Of a stretch of 5,557 nt of DNA, positions 1-5,557 are shown piece after piece (positions within the stretch are counted from its first letter, which is position 1; every line of letters begins with the position of its first letter). Source of the stretch: Lysobacteraceae bacterium (GTDB taxonomy: Bacteria; Pseudomonadota; Gammaproteobacteria; Xanthomonadales; Wenzhouxiangellaceae). The position numbers and the translations under genes are program-made. Location: the NCBI GenBank assembly GCA_020201235.1, contig JAIVHD010000271.1, forward strand, positions 1 through 5,557, in the 5' to 3' direction. The notes beneath the pieces were generated by a model that was not told where the DNA came from, searched no databases, and saw only the letters and a list, made by a program, of their open reading frames with translations.

Positions 1-170
1 GCTTCATCACTGACCGGCTCGATCCGGGTTTCCATCCGGTGCACCGTTCGATTGATCTCATGGTATTCGTCGACCAGTCGCTCGAAATGCAGGTCCGACC
101 GTTTAAGGTCGTGAATCTTCTGCTTGTGTTCCGGAAAGTCTTCTGCCAGTTCGTGCGGGACGTTCGACAT
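1..170 (-). CDS. YdcH family (DUF465) small protein, N-terminal part, cut by window edge
   Basis: Reading leftwards from ATG at 170, 56 codons stay open to the window edge. The protein starts MSNVPHELAEDF, continues with PEHKQKIHDLKRSD and HFERLVDEYHEINR, and then gives VHRMETRIEPVSDE. This is the pattern of the YdcH/DUF465 family: a short charged helical hairpin of about 70-80 residues with the N-terminal 'VPHEL-x-EDFPE' and the 'H-L-x-x-L-x-DEYHE-x-x' core. Most of the protein is therefore present and only the last ~20 residues lie outside. The family is widespread in proteobacteria and its biochemical role is not firmly established, so I give no function. An AAGGAG sits 10 nt upstream of the ATG, which supports this start. 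It is probably ordinary host sequence bordering the rearranged accessory region. Confidence 0.85.
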   Translation of the reverse strand, partial: MSNVPHELAEDFPEHKQKIHDLKRSDLHFERLVDEYHEINRTVHRMETRIEPVSDE

Positions 171-180
171 GGTGTAATTT

Positions 181-186
181 CTCCTT
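181..186 (-). promoter_or_regulatory. Ribosome binding site of the YdcH-type gene
   Basis: On the minus strand this reads AAGGAG, 10 nt before the ATG at 170. It fixes the start of the DUF465 gene. Confidence 0.7.
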
Positions 187-226
187 GTGAAGTAATGTGG
201 GCCGGGGCATCTGACAGCATCTCGCT

Positions 227-254
227 AGTGTACCCCGTCACTAATCCTGTAACA
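227..254 (-). promoter_or_regulatory. Weak candidate sigma-70 promoter for the YdcH-type gene
   Basis: On the minus strand TGTTAC (254-249) and TACACT (232-227) are separated by 16 nt, lying about 57 nt upstream of the ATG at 170. The -10 match is moderate and the -35 match poor. It is the best pair I see in this gap, and chance is a real alternative. Confidence 0.25.
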
Positions 255-307
255 TTCAGCGGGCGCATTTTTGGAGGCGCATGTTCGGCACAGGCACGCC
301 CCGGCCA

Positions 308-371
308 TTGTAGGCGTAGAACGACTCGTTGACCCGGCGTACGGTAAGCCGGCCAGGCACACTGTCGTGCT
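308..371 (-). pseudogene. Fragment of a second glutathione-reductase-like flavoprotein gene
   Basis: These 64 bases match 3531-3594, inside the intact flavoprotein gene, at 59 of 64 positions and in the same orientation. Differences are at 320, 341, 348, 351 and 355. Read on the minus strand in the corresponding frame the fragment gives HDSVPG, then RRVNES and YAY, matching residues 372-391 in the C-terminal dimerisation domain of the intact protein. Neither side extends the match: at 372 the sequence switches to hsdR-like coding sequence, and below 308 no related sequence is seen. It is therefore a gene remnant with a sharp breakpoint at 371/372. The codon context gives conservative and radical changes alike (W to R, C to F), so it probably derives from a paralogue or a diverged copy, not a very recent duplication. 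Confidence 0.8.
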
Positions 372-515
372 CTCCGGCAACAGCCACTGCCGGAAGCCGG
401 CGCGCCGGCCGCGGGCGGGATCGGAGGGTATCTCCTGGCCCTGGTCGATGATTTCCCAGTCCAAGGTTTACAACGGTTGCAGGAAAGGACGCTCAACTTC
501 GGTGTATTCAGACAC
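372..515 (-). pseudogene. hsdR: N-terminal remnant of type I restriction enzyme subunit R
   Basis: From a GTG at 515 the minus strand reads MSEYTEVERPFLQPL, then a TAA stop (470-468), then TLDWEIIDQGQEIPSDPAR and RRAGFRQWLLPE in the same frame. This is the characteristic start of one HsdR class ('SEYTEVE-PFL-QL--LGW-VIDQG--IP-DPA-S-R--FR-WLLPE'), recognised from family knowledge and not from a search. Only about 48 of roughly 1000 residues remain. The nuclease and DEAD-box translocase domains are absent, so no restriction subunit is made. Homology stops exactly at 372, where a flavoprotein fragment begins. AGGGG lies 9 nt before the GTG, and the GTG is 36 nt after the rloB stop, in the same direction. 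This is the position expected of hsdR in a type I locus carrying R-linked genes. Confidence 0.78.
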
Positions 516-551
516 CTCGCCATACCCCTGCTAATTGAGCCGCTCGCCAAT

Positions 552-1217
552 TCACCTTTTGATCCCCTGTAAAAATGTCACCAGCTCATGCACCCGGGTA
601 CTTGGGTTTTCATGTTCGCGCGCCTGCGCCTCACGCAAGGCTCGAATGCCATTATTCTTCGCAAATTCGAGCTGTTCAAGCAAATGGGCAAATACGTTCT
701 CGGCCCGCTTCTCATACTCAGGCCAGAATCGAAGAAGCTCGGTGTTGACCTGATTGGCAGCACTGTCGCCCGGCAGCCCTGAATAGGGTCGCGTACTGTA
801 GACAAAGTGCAGCAGCAGCCAGTACTCGAAGCAGGGCACGGAATTGATCGCCACAAAACAGTTGCCAGGCCTGGAAGAGGCAATGACTTCCAGCGCCGGC
901 GCATAGTTAGCATGCTGATCCTTGTCGAAAACGCAAAAGACCTTGTCGTAGGCATCGCCCGCGTCCTTCTCCTCACGGTAGCGCTGCTTCGCATAACGCA
1001 CGATGGCCAGCGGAGCGGAATCACAATCACCGCAGACTTCGACATTGGCAGTATTCAGTCCGTAATGGTTTCTTAAGCCCCGAAAATAGTACGGCTCGCT
1101 CTTCTCGCCTTCGCAAACAATCAATACCTTGGCATAGGGATCGCGTCTGGCTGCACGCCGCTGTAGTCGCCTTGCATTCTTTGCCTTGGGCTTGTGGAAT
1201 AGATTATCAGTTCCCAT
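552..1217 (-). CDS. rloB: RloB-like protein, Toprim-fold partner of an AAA ATPase
   Basis: I take the ATG at 1217 as the start (221 aa); a TTG one codon earlier also keeps the frame open. The ATG overlaps the rloA stop as TGATG, which implies translational coupling. A basic N-terminus (residues 9-30, rich in K and R) precedes the Toprim-like signature LIVCEGEKSEPYYF (32-45, conserved Glu36). The second acidic motif is CVFDKDQH (95-102, Asp98 and Asp100). The family hallmark PCFEYWLLLHF follows (128-138). In RloA/RloB, AbiL and the related PARIS pairs, such Toprim proteins are the proposed or shown effector nuclease, controlled by the ATPase. The catalytic acidic residues look intact and the length is normal for the family. 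Specific activity here is inferred, not shown. A broken hsdR starts 36 nt downstream. Confidence 0.88.
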   Translation of the reverse strand: MGTDNLFHKPKAKNARRLQRRAARRDPYAKVLIVCEGEKSEPYYFRGLRNHYGLNTANVEVCGDCDSAPLAIVRYAKQRYREEKDAGDAYDKVFCVFDKDQHANYAPALEVIASSRPGNCFVAINSVPCFEYWLLLHFVYSTRPYSGLPGDSAANQVNTELLRFWPEYEKRAENVFAHLLEQLEFAKNNGIRALREAQAREHENPSTRVHELVTFLQGIKR

Positions 1218-2488
1218 CAACCAGCCTGCTTCAATGCGCGCACAAAAGGCAAAGCGCCGTAGCGACCTGACAGATAAGCCGCCTCCAGATTCTCCCGACC
1301 CTTGCGAGGGCTAAAGTCTGTCAAGGGATACAACTCTGTAGCCTGGCCTTTGTTTTTCTCGCAGAACCAGATTTGGTCACGGCGAAATACTTCCTGGTTC
1401 AGGATGGATGTTTCGTGCGTGGTGAAGATCAACTGGGCATTTTTTGGATTAGTTGTTGGATCATGGAAAAGCTGAACCAAGAACTGCACCAGGCGTGGGT
1501 GCAAGCTGTTATGTAATTCGTCGATAAATAAAACGTAGCCGTTTGTCAGGGAGTCAATCCAGGGCCCGGCGAAGGAAAACAGTTTTTGAGTGCCATCCGA
1601 TTCATCATCAAGATCGAACGTGACGGCCTCACCATCATCGTCTTTATGAATGGTCTCGATATCAATGATTTTCTTGCCTTTCATATCACCAGCAATCACA
1701 TCGCGAAGTGGTTCAGGCATGTCCTTCGGCAGCGCCTCAAGATCAAACGGCCTGGACTCAACCAAGATATCGTCGATATGCAAATCAGCCGCGCGAAGAA
1801 AATTCATAACCTGCGCTTTTTCACTGTTCTCACAAAGTGATGCGCTGAAGACTGGCCCCCAGCCGTCGACATTCGCCAGCCGCAGAGTCGTTCTGAACCA
1901 GTCAAAAACGGGTCGAAGCTGTTCGCTATTAAGTTGTACCGCCGTGGATAAGAACAGCGCATTATCGCGGGTGGATTTCTGCCAGAGCTGCTTTTCTCCC
2001 GTCAGATTATTGCCCAATTCCCAATCATAACGCTTGTGATCGGGATTCCATACGCGTCCAAACCAGCGTTGGGCCCGCACCTTGGGATAAGCCAGCAGCC
2101 ATTCCTCATGAATACGCTCGGCAGTGGCGGCAAAGCCATACTGGTAGCGCACACCCTCAACCAGAAAGGTGATTTCAAATTCGCTGGGTAACTTTCGCGT
2201 TACCGGGCTCAGCCGGAAAGGGATCACCGGTAGCGGGTCACCTCGTTGGAGGTTGATTGCTGATTCCAGCACCATCCGCCGCATGGCTTGCAGCGCCAAA
2301 AGCAGGTTTGATTTCCCGCTGGCATTCGGGCCATAAATGGCCGCCGAACGCAATAACCGAATGTTATTGGGCGCATCGACGGCAAAAGAATTGGTCTCGA
2401 CCCTTTCGTCCCCCCCGCCCTTGACCAGCGAGAATGTTTGTGTCTCACGAAACGACCGGAAATTGGTCACACTCATCTCAATGAGCAT
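1217..2488 (-). CDS. rloA: RloA-like AAA15/OLD-type ATPase of an abortive-infection pair
   Basis: A 423-residue protein beginning MLIEMSVTNFRSFRETQTFS, the typical SMC/OLD-like first strand. It has Walker A GPNASGKS (53-60), an ABC-type signature region ESDGTQK (296-302), Walker B VLFIDEL (319-325) with the catalytic Glu, and a switch His in TTHETS (356-361). It ends with the RloA-typical YLSGRYGALPF (405-415). It therefore appears fully competent for ATP binding and hydrolysis. In this family the ATPase pairs with RloB. By analogy with AbiL and PARIS it would sense infection and hold or release the Toprim partner. AGAGG lies 8 nt before the ATG, supporting the start. GC content looks clearly lower than in the mer genes, which suggests separate acquisition. 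Upstream DNA contains phased A/T tracts that may drive expression. Confidence 0.9.
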   Translation of the reverse strand: MLIEMSVTNFRSFRETQTFSLVKGGGDERVETNSFAVDAPNNIRLLRSAAIYGPNASGKSNLLLALQAMRRMVLESAINLQRGDPLPVIPFRLSPVTRKLPSEFEITFLVEGVRYQYGFAATAERIHEEWLLAYPKVRAQRWFGRVWNPDHKRYDWELGNNLTGEKQLWQKSTRDNALFLSTAVQLNSEQLRPVFDWFRTTLRLANVDGWGPVFSASLCENSEKAQVMNFLRAADLHIDDILVESRPFDLEALPKDMPEPLRDVIAGDMKGKKIIDIETIHKDDDGEAVTFDLDDESDGTQKLFSFAGPWIDSLTNGYVLFIDELHNSLHPRLVQFLVQLFHDPTTNPKNAQLIFTTHETSILNQEVFRRDQIWFCEKNKGQATELYPLTDFSPRKGRENLEAAYLSGRYGALPFVRALKQAG

Positions 2489-2496
2489 TGCAGAAA

Positions 2497-2501
2497 CCTC
2501 T
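2497..2501 (-). promoter_or_regulatory. Ribosome binding site of rloA
   Basis: The minus strand reads AGAGG, within AAGAGGTT, 8 nt before the ATG at 2488. It is the only clear Shine-Dalgarno sequence of the rloAB pair; rloB has none and relies on the TGATG overlap. Confidence 0.65.
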
Positions 2502-2544
2502 TGGGCGAAACAGTAGTGATCAAGACCTGAATTTACCCCCTAAT

Positions 2545-2599
2545 GCCTTGAAAAGCCATACTAAAGGCGATTTTTTGCCAAAAAAAGGCAAATTTAGGC
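2545..2599 (-). promoter_or_regulatory. Phased A/T-tract array upstream of rloA (probable curved promoter DNA)
   Basis: Six GCC or GGC triplets start at 2545, 2555, 2566, 2577, 2587 and 2597, so the steps are 10, 11, 11, 10 and 10 bp, close to one helical turn. The spacers are almost wholly A/T, including runs of six T and seven A. Phased A/T tracts of this kind bend DNA and often act as UP-like or nucleoid-protein binding regions upstream of promoters. The array lies 57-111 nt before the rloA ATG, the right place for control of rloAB. I cannot name a convincing -35/-10 pair between it and the gene. Confidence 0.5.
2574..2592. repeat. Short inverted repeat in the rloA upstream region
   Basis: TTTGCC and GGCAAA form a perfect 6-bp dyad around seven A residues, inside the phased A/T array. 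It could be an operator half-site pair or a small hairpin. It lacks the GC-rich stem of an intrinsic terminator. Confidence 0.4.
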
Positions 2600-2602
2600 A
2601 TG

Positions 2603-2807
2603 AAACCAGCCGGATGATGCGCTACGCCACCTTCAATCTGACGGCTCGTATACGCTCACCCGCACATCCAATAACGGAAAACCGGCGTCAATTCCAGCGA
2701 TCCGAAGATGACATGGGTCGAGTTTTCTTCCAAGGACACGAATGATTGTGGCCGCGCTGGCGGTGGGCGCGCTGATCTTTCGCGACCATCGGCGGAGATT
2801 GCCGGGG
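2603..2807. other. Stretch without a recognisable gene
   Basis: No reading frame here can be tied to a family. The minus strand continues from the VapC remnant through an open frame that includes NSTHVIFGSLELTPVF and then stops. The plus strand has a short frame beginning MRYATFNLTARIRS. Neither has a Shine-Dalgarno sequence or a motif I recognise. The segment separates the rloAB control region from the toxin-antitoxin debris and is probably decayed sequence. Confidence 0.5.
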
Positions 2808-2892
2808 TTACCAGGCTTCGAGCTCCATGCCCGGATACGCGCCCGAATTCCCGCTTGTTGCGGGTCACCATCGTGGCCTGATGGGTGATTGA
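2808..2892 (-). pseudogene. C-terminal remnant of a VapC-type PIN toxin, frameshifted
   Basis: On the minus strand QATMVTRNKREFGRVSG is followed, after a +1 shift at the GGGC of 2832-2829, by MELEAW and a TAA stop (2810-2808). Joined, this gives the typical end of one VapC class ('ATLVTRN--EF-RVPGL-LE-W'), in which the TRN/EF region carries the last part of the PIN active-site fold. Only about 25 residues remain. The first three quarters of the toxin, including the N-terminal catalytic Asp, and any vapB partner are missing, so it cannot be active. This VapC class ends differently from the one that begins at 2974 on the other strand, so two separate toxin-antitoxin loci left traces here. Confidence 0.72.
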
Positions 2893-2977
2893 GGTGGGTC
2901 AATCGCAAATGTTTAATATGATGCGTTCTGACATGAAAAAAATCCCGCGCAGAACGAGTGAGCCCACAGTCGAATGA
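2882..2977 (+). pseudogene. Probable C-terminal tail of a VapB-type antitoxin
   Basis: An open frame without a clear start ends in RSDMKKIPRRTSEPTVE and a TGA that overlaps the next ATG as ATGA. A tail of the type '-IPRR-S-P-' directly overlapping a VapC start is common in one VapB family, and the four-base overlap is the usual coupling of vapB to vapC. Nothing recognisable remains of the DNA-binding N-terminal half; upstream, the frame runs into the opposite-strand VapC remnant and then a stop. The shortest possible product, from ATG 2933, is 14 residues. The assignment rests on position and the short tail, so it is tentative. Confidence 0.45.
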
Positions 2978-3198
2978 GTGTGCTGGTCGATACGTCGGTG
3001 TGGGTGGGCCATTTTAAACGACGCAATGATTCGCTGGTGGACTTGATGCTGCGCGATGAGGTGCTTACCCACCCCACGGTCCTGGGCGAGCTAGCCTGCG
3101 GCACGCCACCCGCGCGGACAATTGCGACCGGGCCGATCGCCCCGGCCGGCCCGAAGCAGCCGGCATCACCGGATGCTCGAAGCCCTCTACCGGCTTGA
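2974..3198 (+). pseudogene. N-terminal half of a VapC-type PIN-domain toxin
   Basis: The 74-codon frame begins MSVLVDTSVWVGHF, carrying the first PIN acidic residue (Asp6) and the DTSVW motif. It then has LTHPTVLGELACGTPPAR (31-48) with the conserved Glu39. This matches VapC ribonucleases of the 'VLVDTSVWVDH ... ELACGTPP-R' class, normally about 130 residues long. After residue 48 the sequence becomes Pro/Ala-rich and stops at 74, and the second half with the remaining acidic residues ('GCGLVD--LLAS', 'LWTLDKRL') is absent in all frames nearby. The toxin should therefore be inactive. The ATG overlaps the stop of the presumed vapB tail. Gene decay, or a deletion between about 3117 and 3198, is the simplest reading. 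Confidence 0.75.
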
Positions 3199-3349
3199 AA
3201 ACCTGCACCGGATTTCCCAATCGTGATTGCAATTCGCGATCGCGGGGCCACTGGCTGAGTCAGCTACGGAAGCAGGTAAATTTTTCCGCAGTCCATAGAT
3301 GGGCTCGGATGATCCTGGCGTTGGTGCCTAGTGTCATGTCAGCCCTGCG

Positions 3350-4705
3350 TCATGGCAGCATCGATTCAATGTCCGAAGCCGCCGTCGGGTAGGCGAAAGT
3401 GGCGTGGCGGATGGCGTCGGCGGTCAGCCCACTACGCATGGCAAAGCCGAACAGGTTGATCACTTCGGCCGCCTCCGGGCCAATCAGGTGGGCACCGAGG
3501 ATGCGCCCGCTGCCCTCCTCCACCAGCACCTTGTAGGCGTAGCACGACTCGTTGACCCGGCGTGCGGTAAACCAGCCGGGCACACTGTCGTGCTTGACCT
3601 TGAAGCGCAGGCCCTGCTCTTTTGCCTCGACCTCCAGCAGACCGACGCGCGCCAGCGGCGGCAGGGTGAATACGGCGCTGGGGATGCCGGTGTAGTCCAC
3701 CGTCGCCTGCTTGTTCTCGAGCAGGTTGTCGACCACCGCTTGGGCCTCCAGCGCGGCCACCGGGGTCAAGGGCAAGGGGCCACCGGCAGCATCACCGGCC
3801 GCGTAAATCGCCTTGTTGGAGGTGCTGCGGAAGGTTTTGTCCAGCTCAAGCTTGCCGTTTTCGTGCGCGATGTTGGCTGTATCCAGATCCAGCGCTTCCA
3901 GCGCCGGCTTGCGGCCGCCGCTGTGGATGGCGAGATCGGTAGCGATATCCACGCGCCCCTCCGGGCCCTCGGCCTGCACCTCGAAGCCGTCGCCGGTCTT
4001 GCGCACCGCCTTGACCTCGTGGCCAAGCCGCACATCCACGCCGAGCGCGCGGGTGCGTTCAACCAGCAGCGCGACCAGATCCGGATCGAAGCCGGCCAGC
4101 GGTTGCTCGCCCCGATTGAGTACGGTGACCTCGGCACCGGCACGGGCCGCGATATGCGCGAACTCGAAGCCGATATACCCGCCGCCCACCAGCACAATGC
4201 GGCGTGGCAGGGATTCCAGTTCCAAAAAGTCGTCGCTCAAGGCCAGGGGCTCAAAACCCTCGATCGGCAAGCGGGTCGGCTCGGCACCAGCGGCGATAAC
4301 GATGTGTTTCGCCGTGAGCGCCGTGTCGCGGACCACCACCGTGTTGCGGCCGTTGAATCGAGCGCGGCCGTGATAGGCATCAATCCCCTGCTTGGCATAC
4401 GCCTGTTCGCGCTTGTCCGGCACCGGATCGGTGAACGAACGCTTGTGGCGCTGCAACGCGGCCCAGTCGATGCGGGCCTCGCCTTGCACCGTGTCGATGC
4501 CGCTCATGCGCTCGAATCCGTCGATCACCTCGGTTGCGGCGATCAGCATTTTCTTCGGGTCGCAGCCACGTAAGGCACAGGTGCCGCCGAACGGGAGGTG
4601 GTCGATCACCGCCACCGACCAGCCGGCCTTGCGGCAGTTGAATGCGGTCACCGATGCTGCGGTACCCGTGCCGATCACGATCAGGTCATAGTTGCCGTTT
4701 GCCAT
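3350..4705 (-). CDS. Glutathione-reductase-like FAD/NAD(P) disulfide oxidoreductase downstream of merA
   Basis: A 451-residue class I flavoprotein. It shows an FAD-binding GTGTAAS motif (12-18), a redox disulfide GGTCALRGCDPKK (Cys43, Cys48), and a second Rossmann motif VGGGYIGFEFA (173-183). An Arg after the following strand (Arg198) hints at NADPH. The second FAD motif is AIYAAGDAAGG (299-307), and a C-terminal dimerisation domain completes the fold. Where glutathione reductase has the catalytic HPT motif, this protein has AYPTA (Tyr439), so its acid-base chemistry must differ. A GTG at 4738 would overlap merA, but the ATG at 4705 follows AGGAGA by 5 nt and is preferred. It lies 29 nt after merA. 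A role in keeping thiols reduced during mercury stress, as proposed for glutathione-reductase-like MerK proteins of some mer operons, is an inference; the physiological substrate is unknown. Confidence 0.88.
   Translation of the reverse strand: MANGNYDLIVIGTGTAASVTAFNCRKAGWSVAVIDHLPFGGTCALRGCDPKKMLIAATEVIDGFERMSGIDTVQGEARIDWAALQRHKRSFTDPVPDKREQAYAKQGIDAYHGRARFNGRNTVVVRDTALTAKHIVIAAGAEPTRLPIEGFEPLALSDDFLELESLPRRIVLVGGGYIGFEFAHIAARAGAEVTVLNRGEQPLAGFDPDLVALLVERTRALGVDVRLGHEVKAVRKTGDGFEVQAEGPEGRVDIATDLAIHSGGRKPALEALDLDTANIAHENGKLELDKTFRSTSNKAIYAAGDAAGGPLPLTPVAALEAQAVVDNLLENKQATVDYTGIPSAVFTLPPLARVGLLEVEAKEQGLRFKVKHDSVPGWFTARRVNESCYAYKVLVEEGSGRILGAHLIGPEAAEVINLFGFAMRSGLTADAIRHATFAYPTAASDIESMLP
3531..3594 (-). 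repeat. Intact-gene copy of the 64-bp direct repeat shared with 308-371
   Basis: This stretch encodes residues 371-392 of the flavoprotein and matches the remnant at 308-371 with five substitutions and no gaps. The two copies are in direct orientation 3223 bp apart and bracket the hsdR fragment, rloAB and both VapC remnants. Confidence 0.85.
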
Positions 4706-4710
4706 ATTCT

Positions 4711-4717
4711 TCTCCTC
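4711..4717 (-). promoter_or_regulatory. Strong ribosome binding site deciding the flavoprotein start
   Basis: The minus strand reads GAGGAGA, 5 nt before the ATG at 4705. No comparable site precedes the in-frame GTG at 4738, which would overlap the merA stop. The MANGNYDL start is therefore chosen. Confidence 0.75.
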
Positions 4718-4734
4718 GTTAGCCGCACGCCGGA

Positions 4735-5557
<823 letters not shown>

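Noticed and set aside
278..313. Short plus-strand frame with GGAGG before an ATG
   Set aside because: Only ten codons before a stop and no recognisable motif; it runs into the flavoprotein remnant.
374..409. Hairpin (CCGGCA/TGCCGG) and the 14-bp palindrome GCCGGCGCGCCGGC, possibly a REP-like element or terminator
   Set aside because: Both fall inside the hsdR-like codons (RRAGFRQWLLPE), have no T-run after them, and do not recur in the window. They are best explained as GC-rich coding sequence.
2889..2919. Possible promoter TTGAGG / TAATAT for the vapBC remnant
   Set aside because: The -10 match is good but the spacer is 19 nt, and it overlaps the presumed antitoxin reading frame and the breakpoint between two remnants.
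3199..3349. Spacer between the VapC half and the flavoprotein stop, with the palindrome CGCGATCGCG at 3235-3244
   Set aside because: No gene, no stem with a T-run for a terminator, and the palindrome is short and occurs once. I see nothing that can be named.
3404..4573. A 389-codon open frame on the plus strand
   Set aside because: It lies entirely antisense to the flavoprotein gene, which has complete family motifs. Long antisense frames are usual in GC-rich genes, and this one shows no motif or start signal of its own.

Overview
This window looks like accessory DNA from a proteobacterium with a GC-rich genome. A gammaproteobacterium is my guess, from the YdcH-type protein, the proteobacterial MerA C-terminus and the codon use; nothing in the window fixes the species. 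Every intact gene reads on the minus strand.

Right side (about 3350-5557): the end of a mercury-resistance operon. The C-terminal half of mercuric reductase MerA runs in from the right edge. It is followed 29 nt later by a second pyridine nucleotide-disulfide flavoprotein, a glutathione-reductase-like protein with a CALRGC redox disulfide, which has its own strong Shine-Dalgarno sequence. This part is clearly GC-rich.

Centre (about 552-2488): an intact two-gene unit, rloA then rloB, translationally coupled through a TGATG overlap and visibly lower in GC than the mer genes. RloA is an AAA15/OLD-like ATPase and RloB a Toprim-like partner. The pair belongs to the anti-phage architecture seen in AbiL and, more distantly, PARIS. 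Upstream of rloA lies a striking 55-bp stretch of A/T tracts separated by six GCC/GGC triplets spaced 10-11 bp apart, as expected for intrinsically curved promoter DNA.

Between and around these is a graveyard of broken genes. Just downstream of rloB, in operon orientation, is the first ~48 codons of a type I restriction subunit hsdR with an in-frame stop. It ends abruptly at base 372, where a 64-bp fragment of a second copy of the mer-side flavoprotein gene begins (59/64 identical to 3531-3594, same orientation). Between rloA and the mer operon lie two toxin-antitoxin remnants: the frameshifted C-terminus of one VapC on the minus strand, and the tail of a VapB plus the first half of a different VapC on the plus strand.

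Left edge (1-170): the start of a small YdcH/DUF465 protein gene with a good ribosome binding site.

Reading: a type I restriction locus that carried the 'R-linked' genes rloAB, and at least two VapBC modules, appear to have been inserted, rearranged and eroded next to a mer operon. The direct repeat of flavoprotein sequence brackets the whole segment. rloAB is the only defence module left with open, motif-complete reading frames, which suggests it works without, or has outlived, its restriction partner.
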